From Alphaproteobacteria bacterium (GTDB taxonomy: Bacteria > Pseudomonadota > Alphaproteobacteria > Rhizobiales > Xanthobacteraceae), in NCBI GenBank assembly GCA_009781045.1, contig WQYW01000031.1, forward strand, positions 1 to 39,621: a stretch of 39,621 nucleotides of DNA, read 5' to 3'. Positions 27,653-36,527 of the stretch are shown here, piece after piece (within the stretch, counting starts at the first letter, position 1; every line of letters begins with the position of its first letter). Made by a program: the position numbers and the translations under genes. The notes beneath the pieces are model-generated. The model saw nothing but the letters and a program-made list of their open reading frames with translations. It ran no database searches and was not told the DNA's origin.

Positions 27653-28513
27653 CTATAATCCGAATCGGCCCCACATCATCCGGCTCTCCAGCGCCGCGAT
27701 CAGCTCGTCGGGCAAGCCCGAAAGCGCCCCGGCCGTGCTCTCGACCGACGAACGGCCGAACAGACGACTAAAGCGCGGTGCCTGCGGCACAAAAAGCGGG
27801 GTCTGCACCCTGTCGCCATAGCGGGTGCGCAGGATGCTGCGCAGATCGCCGATGCCGTCGGCGAGACCGAGCGCCACCGCGGTGGTCCCCGCCCACCAGG
27901 CACCGGTGAACACCACCTCATCGGATGCCGTCAGCCGGGCCCCGCGCCGGTCCTTGACCAGGGAAATGAAGAACGTGTGAATCTCGCGCTGGATGGTCTT
28001 AAGGCGCGCCACCTCGTCAGGGTTCTCAGGCAGGAAGGGATCGAGCATCACCTTGTGCTCACCCGCAGTATAAACCCGGCGCTCAATGCCGAAGCGCTTT
28101 ATGGCCTCGGCAAAGCCGAAACCGGTGCCGACCACACCGATCGAGCCCAGGATCGAGGACGGATCACAGAAGATCTCGTTGCCAGCGCAGGCGATCATAT
28201 AGCCGCCGGAAGCGGCGACATCCTCGACAAACACCACCACTTTGAGCTTGTGCTCGGCCCCGAGCTGCCGGATCCGGGCATGGATCAGCCGCGACTGTAC
28301 CGGCGAACCGCCGGGCGAATTGACCACCACTGCCACCGCACGGGCATGTCGAACCGTGAACGCCCGCTGCAGACAGCGCTCGACGCCACTCAGGGTCAGT
28401 CCCTGCCGGAACGGCGTCACCGCACCGATCACGCCCGACAGACGAACAACCGGTACGACCGGGATGTTGGGGCGCAGCGGCGCCGGCAGAAAGGAAAGAA
28501 AATTCCTGATCAT
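27653..28513 (-). CDS. sppA: S49 family peptidase (SppA-like)
   Basis: A 286-residue member of the S49 family, the ClpP-fold signal peptide peptidases that degrade remnant signal peptides at the membrane. VVVNSPGGSPVQSRLI precedes VEDVAASGGYMIACAG with nucleophile Ser102, and the general base is Lys154 in AGEHKVMLDPF; this Ser-Lys dyad and spacing fit short SppA/SohB-like enzymes. The N-terminus (MIRNFLSFLPAPLRP) is only weakly hydrophobic, so membrane association may be peripheral. AGAGGG lies close upstream of ATG 28513. It lies 70 bases downstream of the TrmN6-like gene on the same strand. Confidence 0.9.
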   Translation of the reverse strand: MIRNFLSFLPAPLRPNIPVVPVVRLSGVIGAVTPFRQGLTLSGVERCLQRAFTVRHARAVAVVVNSPGGSPVQSRLIHARIRQLGAEHKLKVVVFVEDVAASGGYMIACAGNEIFCDPSSILGSIGVVGTGFGFAEAIKRFGIERRVYTAGEHKVMLDPFLPENPDEVARLKTIQREIHTFFISLVKDRRGARLTASDEVVFTGAWWAGTTAVALGLADGIGDLRSILRTRYGDRVQTPLFVPQAPRFSRLFGRSSVESTAGALSGLPDELIAALESRMMWGRFGL

Positions 28514-28583
28514 GATCCCTCTTACCGATCACGGTTCTATTTGTCCAAATTCCCGGTTTCCCCTGCCCCATCCGATCTGACTT

Positions 28584-29387
28584 TCAGCGCTGGTTTTCCG
28601 TGGGGCGGGCGCGCCTTGCGGGCGCGGCCAGGGGCAGCGCAGCACCATGGCTCAGAATATCTTCCGGCTTTGGCAGTGCATCATCGCCAGAGCCGGGATT
28701 GAGGATCAGGGGAGTGAGGATACGCACCCCCCCTTTGCCACCCTTGACCGCATGCACCAGGACCCGGATCGCCGGCCGCGTCGCGACGCCATGGACCGCC
28801 ATCAGCGAGATACTGCCGAAACCGGATTTCAGCACCATCACCAGTTCGGTGAGGTCATCGGCGCGCCAGATCAGCGTCAGTCCGCCACCCGACTTCAGCA
28901 TGCGCCCTGCCGCCCCGACCCACGCGCTCAGGCCCTGTTCCTGCGCCATATGGGCCTGCCGGCGGCCCTGATCGGCGGCGGCGCGGTGGCGCCCGGGATC
29001 ATTGAAGGGCGGATTCATCAGGACCACATCGACACTGTCGGGGGGGAGGCCGCAGGCGGCACAGGCGGCCGGACCTCGGGTGACATCAAGCACCACAATG
29101 GCGGCTGCAATGGCATTGGCGGCGGCGTTGGCACGTGCAAGTTGCGCCAGCTCGGGATCCATCTCGACCATGACGAGATCGATTCCCGGTACCCGGCTGG
29201 CAAGGGCAAGCGCTGCAGTTCCGACCCCGGCACCGAGTTCGACCACCCGCGCCGGCGCGCTGACGGCGGTGGCAGCGGCGAGCAGAATGGCGTCATGCCC
29301 GGCACGATGGCCGCGCCTCGGCTGCATCAGGCGCAGGCGGCCGCTGAGCACGCGGTCTTCCGTCACATCCACCGCCAGCCCGCTCAT
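28584..29387 (-). CDS. TrmN6/YfiC-like tRNA adenine-N6 methyltransferase
   Basis: A 267-residue class I SAM methyltransferase. Motif I is VVELGAGVGTAALALA (residues 48-63), and the N6-adenine catalytic motif is NPPFND at 125-130. The N-terminal RLRLMQPRRGHRAGHDAILL is typical of YfiC/TrmN6, which modifies A37 of tRNA1(Val). The C-terminal segment after LLVHAVKGGKGG-type sequence is a short extension. The start overlaps the stop of the upstream DUF2007 gene by four bases (ATGA), indicating coupled translation. Confidence 0.88.
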   Translation of the reverse strand: MSGLAVDVTEDRVLSGRLRLMQPRRGHRAGHDAILLAAATAVSAPARVVELGAGVGTAALALASRVPGIDLVMVEMDPELAQLARANAAANAIAAAIVVLDVTRGPAACAACGLPPDSVDVVLMNPPFNDPGRHRAAADQGRRQAHMAQEQGLSAWVGAAGRMLKSGGGLTLIWRADDLTELVMVLKSGFGSISLMAVHGVATRPAIRVLVHAVKGGKGGVRILTPLILNPGSGDDALPKPEDILSHGAALPLAAPARRARPTENQR

Positions 29388-29605
29388 TGCCGCAGTTCCT
29401 GCCCCAGCCCGGCCTCGGTGACGACCTTCCGCGCCGCGTCGAAGTCGCCGTTTACAACCAGAATCCGCCGCTGCAGAATGCCCAGAGAGCCCTCCAGGAG
29501 GCTCATATTCTGGTCCACGACGAGGTGATGGATCCCAGCCCCGTCAAGCACCGCGCCGATCGCCGAGATCAGCACCACATCATTGGTGCGCACCAGTTCT
29601 CGCAT
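29384..29605 (-). CDS. DUF2007 domain protein
   Basis: A 73-residue protein, MRELVRTNDVVLISAIGAVL onward, with VVDQNMSLLEGSLGILQRRILV. This is the DUF2007 (putative signal transducing protein) pattern, a small alpha-beta fold of unknown role that in many alphaproteobacteria precedes the YfiC-like methyltransferase. Start ATG 29605 gives the usual N-terminus; the frame is open far upstream, but that sequence is antisense to the polyprenyl synthase gene. It is divergent from that gene. Confidence 0.87.
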   Translation of the reverse strand: MRELVRTNDVVLISAIGAVLDGAGIHHLVVDQNMSLLEGSLGILQRRILVVNGDFDAARKVVTEAGLGQELRQ

Positions 29606-29863
29606 TTGTTTCAGCCCACGTTGCCGTCCGGGGAAACGACGGGCAGCGGTTCCGCTCTGACTTCGCCGCTGCGATTTGCGAAGAATAGGGCCGATTCGCG
29701 ACGAAAGAAAGCCGGACTCGTCCGGGGGCGACGGCCCGGATCTCCTGTCGTCGGCCGCTGCCGGCTCTTGCCCGGCTCGTCCGCAGTTTCTATTGTCGCC
29801 CGCGCAAAGAGAAGACCTCGTTTCGGGCCCATGACCCGGCGTGGGCAAATGTTGGAGACCGGC

Positions 29864-30871
29864 GTGGCCGTCATCATCCCCTTCGAAACCCCGGCCGCAT
29901 CCATCGACGAGCTTGTTGCCCTTGTCGCCCCCGACATGGAGCGGGTCAACGCCACCATCCTGTCGCGCACCGGTTCCGAGGTCGCCATGATCCCGGAGGT
30001 CGCCAATCATCTGATTTCCTCCGGCGGCAAGCGCCTGCGCCCGATGCTGACGCTGGCGATGGCCGACCTCGCCGGCTATGTCGGCGACGGCCATATCAAG
30101 CTGGCGGCGAGCGTCGAGTTCATGCACACCGCCACGCTGCTGCATGACGACGTGGTCGACGACAGCGAAATGCGCCGCGGCAAGCTGTCGGCGCGGATGC
30201 TGTGGGGCAATGAGGCCAGCGTCCTGGTCGGCGACTTCCTGCTCGGCCAGGCCTTCCGCATGATGGTCGAGGTCGGCTCGCTCGGCGCTCTCGACATCCT
30301 TTCCTCGGCGGCGGCGACGATCGCCGAAGGCGAAGTGATGCAGCTTGCCGCCGCCAAGAACACCGCGACCACCGAGGACGAATATCTCGCCGTGATTCGC
30401 GCCAAGACCGCCGAACTCTTCGCCGCCGCCTGCGAAGTTGGCCCCGTGCTCGCCAGCCGCGCCAAGGCCGACCAGACCGCCTGCCGCTCGGTCGGCATGA
30501 ATCTCGGCATTGCCTTCCAGCTTGTCGATGACGTGCTCGATTATGACGGCAAATCGATCAAGCTGGGCAAGAATATCGGTGACGACTTCCGCGACGGCAA
30601 AATCACGCTGCCGGTCGTATTGGCCTTCCGCCGCGGCAACGACAGCGAACGCGCCTTCTGGATCCGGGCCCTGGAACGTGGGGAAATCGGCGATGGCGAC
30701 CTCGATCATGCCATCGGCCTGATGAACAAACACCGTACCCTCGAAGATACGCTGAGCCGGGCCCAGCACTATGGCGCCATGGCGGTCGATGCCCTCGCCC
30801 TGTTCCCTCCCTCAGCGATGAAAAGCGCGCTCGAGCAGGTGGTCGCCTTCTGCCTGGCACGCTCCCATTGA
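29864..30871 (+). CDS. ispB: Polyprenyl (octa/decaprenyl) diphosphate synthase
   Basis: A 335-residue trans-prenyltransferase that elongates FPP with IPP to make the ubiquinone side chain. The first Asp-rich motif is LLHDDVVDDS and the second is QLVDDVLDYDG; GGKRLRPMLTLA and GEVMQL are also present. The chain length (C40 or C50) cannot be read reliably; in this bacterial group the product is usually the Q10 tail. I chose GTG 29864, with GGAG six bases upstream, which gives VAVIIPFETPAASIDELV, the family's usual N-terminus. ATG at 29849 or 29831 are alternatives. It is convergent with ispE. Confidence 0.94.
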   Translation: MAVIIPFETPAASIDELVALVAPDMERVNATILSRTGSEVAMIPEVANHLISSGGKRLRPMLTLAMADLAGYVGDGHIKLAASVEFMHTATLLHDDVVDDSEMRRGKLSARMLWGNEASVLVGDFLLGQAFRMMVEVGSLGALDILSSAAATIAEGEVMQLAAAKNTATTEDEYLAVIRAKTAELFAAACEVGPVLASRAKADQTACRSVGMNLGIAFQLVDDVLDYDGKSIKLGKNIGDDFRDGKITLPVVLAFRRGNDSERAFWIRALERGEIGDGDLDHAIGLMNKHRTLEDTLSRAQHYGAMAVDALALFPPSAMKSALEQVVAFCLARSH

Positions 30872-30940
30872 CGCTTCGGCTGGGTCCAGAGGGCAGTGGC
30901 GTGGTTTTCTGAGCAGCCCAAAGCCCCTGAAACGAACTTT

Positions 30941-31810
30941 TCAGCTCAGGCTTCCGGCATGCACCCACCATGAGGGCTGCGCCTGACGGATGGCGCGCGC
31001 CGCCGCTTCGGCCTCGCCCGCCTTGCCAAAGATGGCGAAACAGGTTGCTCCGGACCCCGACATGCGCGCCAGAAGGGCCCCCCTGCTCCGTCTGAGCGCC
31101 TCCAGGACCTCACCGATCACCGGCTGAATTGCGATCGCCGGTACCTCAAGGTCGTTGGCAATGCCCGCCAGATGGGCGATCCAATCGCTGAGCGCGGCGC
31201 GCTGTGGCCAGTCCTGCCGGTCCTCATCCACCTTGTGAAGCCTGCTGCCCTTTTCCAGACCGAGGGCCTGAAACACCGCTGCTGTGGGCACCGGAAGTCG
31301 CGGATTGACCATCACACAGGCCATCTCGGGCACATCCAGAGGCACAATCCGCTCGCCGATTCCCCGCATGACCGAGCCCCGCGACAACAGGCAGACCGGG
31401 ACATCGGCCCCGCTCCTGAGCGCCACCTCCTGCAGCCGTGGATCCTCAAGAGACAGGCCGTTGAGGCGCGCCAGAAGCCGCAAGGCGGCCGCGGCATCGG
31501 CCGAACCACCGCCAATGCCCGCCGCCACCGGCAGCACTTTCTCCAGCGCGAAGCTCCCGACGCGCAGGTCCGGCACCGCCTCGGCAAGAAGCCGTGCCGC
31601 CTTCAGCACCAGATTGTCCGCCACCTCGCCGCAGGCCGCGGCCAGCGCTCCGGTAATCCGCAACCCGGGTTCCGCTCCCGCCTCCAGCGTCAGCCGGTCG
31701 GCACAGTCGGCAAAGGCCACCACGCTTTCAAGATCATGATAGCCGTCGCTGCGGCGGCCCCGCACCCGAAGGCTGAGATTGACTTTCGCCCGCGCGCGTT
31801 CCGTCAGCAC
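30941..31810 (-). CDS. ispE: 4-diphosphocytidyl-2-C-methyl-D-erythritol kinase
   Basis: A 289-residue GHMP kinase of the MEP isoprenoid pathway, phosphorylating CDP-ME at the 2-hydroxyl. The N-terminal ARAKVNLSLRV carries the catalytic Lys; the ATP loop is PVAAGIGGGSADAAAALR with the catalytic Asp; ARMSGSGATCFAIF is the third GHMP motif. I chose GTG 31810 because AGGAG lies six bases upstream and the product begins at the usual point; the frame extends to 31873 without homology. It is the second gene after the TPR gene on this strand, 69 bases downstream, and converges with the polyprenyl synthase gene, so both serve isoprenoid supply. Confidence 0.95.
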   Translation of the reverse strand: MLTERARAKVNLSLRVRGRRSDGYHDLESVVAFADCADRLTLEAGAEPGLRITGALAAACGEVADNLVLKAARLLAEAVPDLRVGSFALEKVLPVAAGIGGGSADAAAALRLLARLNGLSLEDPRLQEVALRSGADVPVCLLSRGSVMRGIGERIVPLDVPEMACVMVNPRLPVPTAAVFQALGLEKGSRLHKVDEDRQDWPQRAALSDWIAHLAGIANDLEVPAIAIQPVIGEVLEALRRSRGALLARMSGSGATCFAIFGKAGEAEAAARAIRQAQPSWWVHAGSLS

Positions 31811-31879
31811 GTCATGCTCCTTCCAGCTCCGAAACAGGGCGTGAGGACAATCGGCCCCACGACGATCCGCCAAAGATGC

Positions 31880-33967
31880 CTAACCACCCTTGTCGCCATC
31901 CTTTCTGCCGCCATCCTTCTTGTCGTCGATCTTCTTGTCATCGATCTTCTTGTCGTCGACCTTCTTGTCATCGATCTTCTTGTCGTCGACCTTCTTGTCA
32001 TCGACCTTCTTGTCGTCGACCTTCTTGTCGTCGACCTTCTTGTCGTCGACCTTCTTGTCATCCACCTTCTTGTCGTCGACCTTCTTCTTTTCGCCCGCCT
32101 TCCTGTCCTCGGCCTTCTGGTCGTCCGCTTTCTTCCCGGCCGGCACTGCGGTCGGGTTTGAAGCCTCATCCAGCCCGCCTGCGAGCTTGGCCTCGATCTT
32201 CGGCAGATCCTCGGGCTCGGGCTTGAGATCGCGCGCATGGGCCCACTGGAAGCGGGCCTCGAGCTGTCGCCCCACCCGCCAATAGGCATCGCCAAGATGA
32301 TCGTTGATGGTAGGATCCTCGGGCTTCAGTTCGATGGCGCGCTCGAGATTCTTGACCGCCTCCTCGTAGTTGCCGATGCGGTAATAGGCCCAGCCCAGCG
32401 AATCGACGATATAGCCGTCGTCCGGACGCTGCTCGACCGCACTCCGGATCAGCTTCATGCCCTCTTCGAGATGGATGCCCTGGTCGATCCAGGAATAGCC
32501 AAGATAGTTCATGATCTGCGGCTGGTCAGGCTGCAGTTCAAGCGCCTTCTTCATGTCGGCTTCGGCCTTTGACCACTCTTTCGACCGCTCTTCACAGATG
32601 CCGCGATAATAGTACCAGTTGCTGTTGATCTTGTCCTCACCGGGACGCAGCAGGGCAATGCCGAGCGAATACGTGGCGCCGCATTCCGAAAACTTCTTGC
32701 GGACGCGCTCGATATTGCCCTGCGCCATGATCGCTTCCTGATCCTTGGGATCCTCGGCGATGACCCGCTTGAGAATGGCCAGCGCCTGATCGGTCTGGTC
32801 GGCGGCATCCAGATTGAGCGCCATCTGGATCTGGGCGTTGCGCTTCAGGGGCGAAGATGCCGGCACGCGATCGAAAGCCTTGATCGCCATCTGCGGGCGT
32901 TTCACCGATTCGTAGAAATCACCCAGTGCCAGCAGACCCAGCGCGTGGTTGGGCTGAAGATGCAGAGCCAGTTGCACGAAGATCAGCCCCTGCTGCCCCA
33001 TCTCCTCGCCGCCGCGGCGGGTCAAGGTGGCACCGATGCTGTAGAGCACTTCGGCCGCACCGGCCTGCGGCGAATCCACCAGTGGCGCCAGTTTCCTGCC
33101 GGCGCGAAGTTCGCGCAATCCCTCCTGAATCAGGGGATAACGCGGCAGCTTCTTGTCGAAGGCTTCATAGATCTCGATCGCCGCCCCGATGTCCTTGTTG
33201 CGTGACAGCCAGCGTCCATAGGATTCGGCGATGCGCAGCGCCGAATCGTCGATCTTGTAGGCTCGCTCAAAACGGGCACCCGCCTCCTTGTCCTTGCCCG
33301 CCAGTTCAAGAATCATGCCCGCATGCAGATCCTTGAACAGCGAATAGCCTTCCGGGCCCGTCACCTTGTCGATCGCCGCCAGCGCGTTCTTCACGTCGCC
33401 GGTGCCGAAAGCAGCCCAGCCGCTGAGCAGCGCCGTCAGGAGATCGCCCGGCGGGTCGACCAGCGCCTGAGCGAGATGGCTCTGCGCCTGGGCGTATTTC
33501 CTGAGCTTGAGGTCGTGGACACCAAGCACCAGATGGGGCAGGCGTTTCGATTTGTCGATCGCCAGCACCCGTTCCGAAAGCCTGACCGCTTCCTCGATGT
33601 CGCCATCGACGAGGGCAGAAATAAAAGCGCGATCCAGCAGTTCCGGGTTCCTGGGATCGGTGCGCAGCACCGAACGATAGAAGGCCGCCGCCGAGCTGGC
33701 GTCACGCTCGATCTTGTCGGCATGACGGGCGGCGAGATAGCCGCCGGCCGCGGTCAGCGATTTCAGCTCGCTGTGGCTGGGAAAGGCCTCCACCGCCTTC
33801 TCCGAGGTCGGGGCCGGAGCGGAAGGGGTGTCGGCAGGCGGGGTCTGCGACGCTGGCGGCGGAGCGGTCTGGGCCTCAACGCGCCTCACCCCGTCTGGTG
33901 CCGCCACGATGATGGAACCGGCAAAGACCAGGGCAGCAAGTTTCCACCTGGAACGATTTGACAACAT
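31880..33967 (-). CDS. Exported TPR-repeat protein with charged KKVDD tail
   Basis: A 695-residue protein. Residues 1-32 look like a signal peptide (KLAALVFAGSIIVAAP), followed by a Pro/Ala linker. The main body has about ten or more TPR-like helix pairs, for instance LGYSWIDQGIHLEEGMKLI, VDSLGWAYYRIGNYEEAVKN and INDHLGDAYWRVGRQLEAR. TPR solenoids mediate protein contacts; the exported form suggests a periplasmic or membrane-associated scaffold. After about residue 625 comes eleven tandem (K)KVDD/KKIDD pentads, an extremely charged tail encoded by a 15-bp minisatellite. I recall homologues with a similar TPR body upstream of ispE in Bradyrhizobium relatives; a tail of this sort should vary. 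ATG 33967 was chosen for the signal peptide. Confidence 0.9.
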   Translation of the reverse strand: MLSNRSRWKLAALVFAGSIIVAAPDGVRRVEAQTAPPPASQTPPADTPSAPAPTSEKAVEAFPSHSELKSLTAAGGYLAARHADKIERDASSAAAFYRSVLRTDPRNPELLDRAFISALVDGDIEEAVRLSERVLAIDKSKRLPHLVLGVHDLKLRKYAQAQSHLAQALVDPPGDLLTALLSGWAAFGTGDVKNALAAIDKVTGPEGYSLFKDLHAGMILELAGKDKEAGARFERAYKIDDSALRIAESYGRWLSRNKDIGAAIEIYEAFDKKLPRYPLIQEGLRELRAGRKLAPLVDSPQAGAAEVLYSIGATLTRRGGEEMGQQGLIFVQLALHLQPNHALGLLALGDFYESVKRPQMAIKAFDRVPASSPLKRNAQIQMALNLDAADQTDQALAILKRVIAEDPKDQEAIMAQGNIERVRKKFSECGATYSLGIALLRPGEDKINSNWYYYRGICEERSKEWSKAEADMKKALELQPDQPQIMNYLGYSWIDQGIHLEEGMKLIRSAVEQRPDDGYIVDSLGWAYYRIGNYEEAVKNLERAIELKPEDPTINDHLGDAYWRVGRQLEARFQWAHARDLKPEPEDLPKIEAKLAGGLDEASNPTAVPAGKKADDQKAEDRKAGEKKKVDDKKVDDKKVDDKKVDDKKVDDKKVDDKKVDDKKIDDKKVDDKKIDDKKIDDKKDGGRKDGDKGG
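31916..32080. repeat. 15-bp minisatellite, eleven units
   Basis: Eleven tandem 15-bp units of CTTCTTGTCGTCGAC and variants (plus strand), in frame, encoding Lys-Lys-Val/Ile-Asp-Asp on the minus strand. Differences are mostly at third positions or G/A changes giving Val or Ile. A multiple of three per unit means unit gain or loss would change tail length without a frameshift. Confidence 0.92.
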
Positions 33968-34407
33968 CAGGACCCGCCTTGAGTTGGGAGAGATGTGACG
34001 CCTGAGACCGCGACACACGGGCTCACGCGAGTGAAGACAAGGGCTGGCGCCCTCCCGGCGCGGCAAAGCGCGCGCCCTGCCCCCTTATCGCCGGGGACAA
34101 TGCCGTTTTTGACCTGCAACCGCAAGGATCTGCAACCGTGCGGTCGCCACCGGAGACCTTACGGATTGGCAATATCATCAAGGATCCCCAACGGCTTGGA
34201 GGTCTGCAACGGCAATTTATCCCTGAAACCCGCTCCCGGGGACGTGATCGGCCCTGGCCGGCCCCTTCGCCAAATCCGGCAAAGTCCAGGTCGGTCAAAG
34301 TCCAGGTCGGTCAAAGTCCGGTCGGGGCCGGCCGATTCGGTCCCCCGCGCCCGCGCCCCCCAAAGAACCGGCCCGCGTCTTCGCTTTACCCGGCCGGCGG
34401 CCGTCGA
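33968..34407. other. Intergenic region between TPR gene and ETF-QO
   Basis: About 440 bases. It holds the TPR gene promoter (minus strand, left end). CTGCAAC occurs repeatedly (around 34110, 34130 and 34204) and a 16-bp tandem repeat lies at 34281-34325, just downstream of the ETF-QO stop. I find no supported gene. Confidence 0.45.
34281..34325. repeat. 16-bp tandem repeat
   Basis: AAAGTCCAGGTCGGTC is repeated twice exactly (34281-34296 and 34297-34312), followed by a partial third unit, AAAGTCCGGTCGG. It lies about 80 bases beyond the stop of the ETF-QO gene. No secondary structure stands out. Confidence 0.75.
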
Positions 34408-36068
34408 CTACATCGCCTCGTAGTTCGGCCCCCCGCCGCCCTCCGGCGGAACCCAGGTGATGTTGCCGTTGGGGTCCTTCGCATCGCAGCTCTTGCAGTG
34501 CAGACAGTTCTGGGCGTTGATGACGTAACGCAGAGTACCCCCCTCCTCGGTCCACTCATAGACCCCCGCCGGGCAATAGCGGTTCGAGGGCCCGGCATAG
34601 ACCCCATGTTCCGAGACCCGCTGCAGCTCCAGGTCTGCGATCCTGAGATGGACCGGCTGATCCTCTTCGTGATTGGTGTTGGAGAGGAAAACCGAGGACA
34701 GACGGTCAAAGGAGATCCGGCCATCGGGCCTGGGATAGGCGATCGGCGTCGCCGCGCGTGCCGGCTTGAGGGTCTCCCGCTCGGCCTTGCCATGCGACAG
34801 AGTGCCGAACAGCGAGCGCCCGAACAGCGTGTTCACCCACATGTCGAAGCCGCCAAGACCGACTCCGATGACAGTACCGAACTTCGACCACAATGGCTTG
34901 ACGTTACGCACCAGGAACAGGTCTTTGCCGACCACCGATTCCCGCCAGCTCTGTTCATAGCTCGCGACCTCGTCATTGCTGCGGCCCTGGCGGAGCGCGG
35001 CGTTGATCTCTTCGGCGGCCAGGATGGCGCTGCCCATGGCATTATGCACACCCTTGATGCGCGGCACATTGACGAAGCCTGCGGCACAGCCGATCAGCAC
35101 GCCGCCGGGGAAGCTCAGACGGGGCACCGACTGGTAACCGCCCTCGGTGATGGCGCGCGCGCCATAGGCCAGCCGCTTGCCGCCTTCCAGGACCGCACGG
35201 ACTGCAGGATGGGTCTTGGCCCTCTGAAACTCCTCATAGGGCGAGAGATACGGATTGGTGTAGTTGAGATGCACCACATAGCCGACCGCAACCAGATTCT
35301 CATCATAGTGATAGAGAAACAGCCCGCCTCCCGTGCTGCCGTCGAGCGGCCAGCCGAAGCCATGCTGGACCAGGCCCTTCTGATGCCGGGCCGGATCAAT
35401 CTCCCACACCTCTTTGAGGCCGATGCCGAATTTCGGGGGCTCGCGATCCTTGTCGAGCCCGAATTTCCCGATCAGCTGTTTGGTCAGGCTGCCTCGGGCG
35501 CCCTCGGCAAAGAGCGTGTATCTGCCGCAGAGTTCCATGCCGCGGGTGAAAGACGATTTCGGCGTGCCGTCCTTCGCCACCCCCATGTCGCCGGTGGCGA
35601 CGCCGCGCACCGCTCCCCTGTCATCATAGAGCACCTCGCTGGCGGCAAAACCCGGATAGATCTCGACCCCCAGCGCCTCGGCCCGAGCGGCCAGCCAGCG
35701 GCACAGACGGCCCAGCGAGCCGACATAGCAGCCGTGATTATTCATCAGAGGCGGCATGGTGAAATTCGGCAGCTTGATGGCGCGGTTCCGGGTGAGCCAG
35801 AAGAAGTCGTCTTTGACCACCTCTGTCTTCAGCGGACATTGGCTGTCCTGACGCCAGTCCGGCACCAGCACGTCCAGTCCCCTGGGATCAATCATCGCCC
35901 CGACAGAATATGCGCACCCACCTCGGACCCCTTCTCCACCACGACGATGGTGAGATCCGCGTTGAGCTGTTTCAGCCGGATCGCAGCCGACAGGCCGGAC
36001 GGGCCGGCACCGACGATCACGACATCGAATTCCATCGATTCGCGCGGAGGAAGTTCTTCTCTGCTCAT
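34408..36068 (-). pseudogene. etfD: ETF-ubiquinone oxidoreductase, split by a one-base frameshift
   Basis: Together the two frames encode about 553 residues, the normal length for ETF-QO, which passes electrons from ETF to ubiquinone. The first frame (36068 to 35892, ATG with AAGGG upstream) has the FAD motif [16 protein letters not shown] and runs to [12 protein letters not shown] then stop. The second frame (35895 to 34408) continues IDPRGLDVLVPDWR and carries the ferredoxin-like Cys set CPAGVYEW and CLHCKSC. The family reads HILSGAxxDP across this junction; here one G is missing from a G-run (four C at 35898-35901, plus strand). The second frame has its own ATG overlapping the first stop as ATGA, so re-initiation is conceivable. 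It may be a sequencing error, a real mutation or a split gene. Confidence 0.85.
35892..35901 (-). other. Frameshift junction in ETF-QO (ATGA overlap next to a G-run)
   Basis: On the coding strand the sequence reads TCGGGGCGATGATTGAT. Adding one G to the G-run restores Ser-Gly-Ala-Met-Ile-Asp, exactly the family sequence. As it stands CGA TGA ends the first frame and ATG ATT opens the second within the same four bases. Confidence 0.85.
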
Positions 36069-36527
36069 GATTTCAGCCCTTGATGGAGGTTCCGCCTGCC
36101 GCTTTTTGCCATCGCGTTCCGGCGCGCGGGGGTCCCTGACGTTTGCGATCCTGCAGCTGTCCGGCTTCGCGCCCGGGCTCACGTCTCGAACGCCGGGCTC
36201 GAAATCGGCAGCGATTATTCTCTTAAAGGGTCCTTGAGTCCTGCCTTGGGAATCATCGCCCTGGTCATCTCCATCGCGTACAAATCCTGGCGGTTGCAAG
36301 GATTGCCCGCGAACAAGGCCTGAAGGAACCCGCCGTCCGTCCGTTCCGGAAGGGAACAGGGATAGAAACCCGATTTTTCCACACAGGACAACCTCAGAAA
36401 TGCTATTGGCGCGGAGCAATCCGTCGGCCGCCGCCGCGGCCCCCATGGCCGCTCCCCCAATCAGCTTTTCCCTTTGAGATCAAAGGCCTTTCAGATCCAG
36501 TCGCCTTTCGTTCGAGGACCGGCCCAG
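36069..36527. other. Divergent intergenic region with a degenerate repeat copy
   Basis: About 460 bases between divergent ETF-QO and UDG genes. On the minus strand, from 36370 downward, GGTTTCTATCCCTGTTCC followed by GGAACGGACGGACG resembles the left end of repeat copy C (CGTTTCTGCCCACGTTCC, then GGAACGACTGACG), and GATGGAG appears about 90 bases further on, so I read it as an old copy D in inverted orientation (roughly 36240-36370). No gene is supported. Confidence 0.4.

Noticed and set aside
31172..32161. A plus-strand frame with (LVV/I DL)n hydrophobic repeats
   Set aside because: The repeat is the antisense reading of the KKVDD minisatellite; it lacks a start signal and overlaps ispE and the TPR gene.
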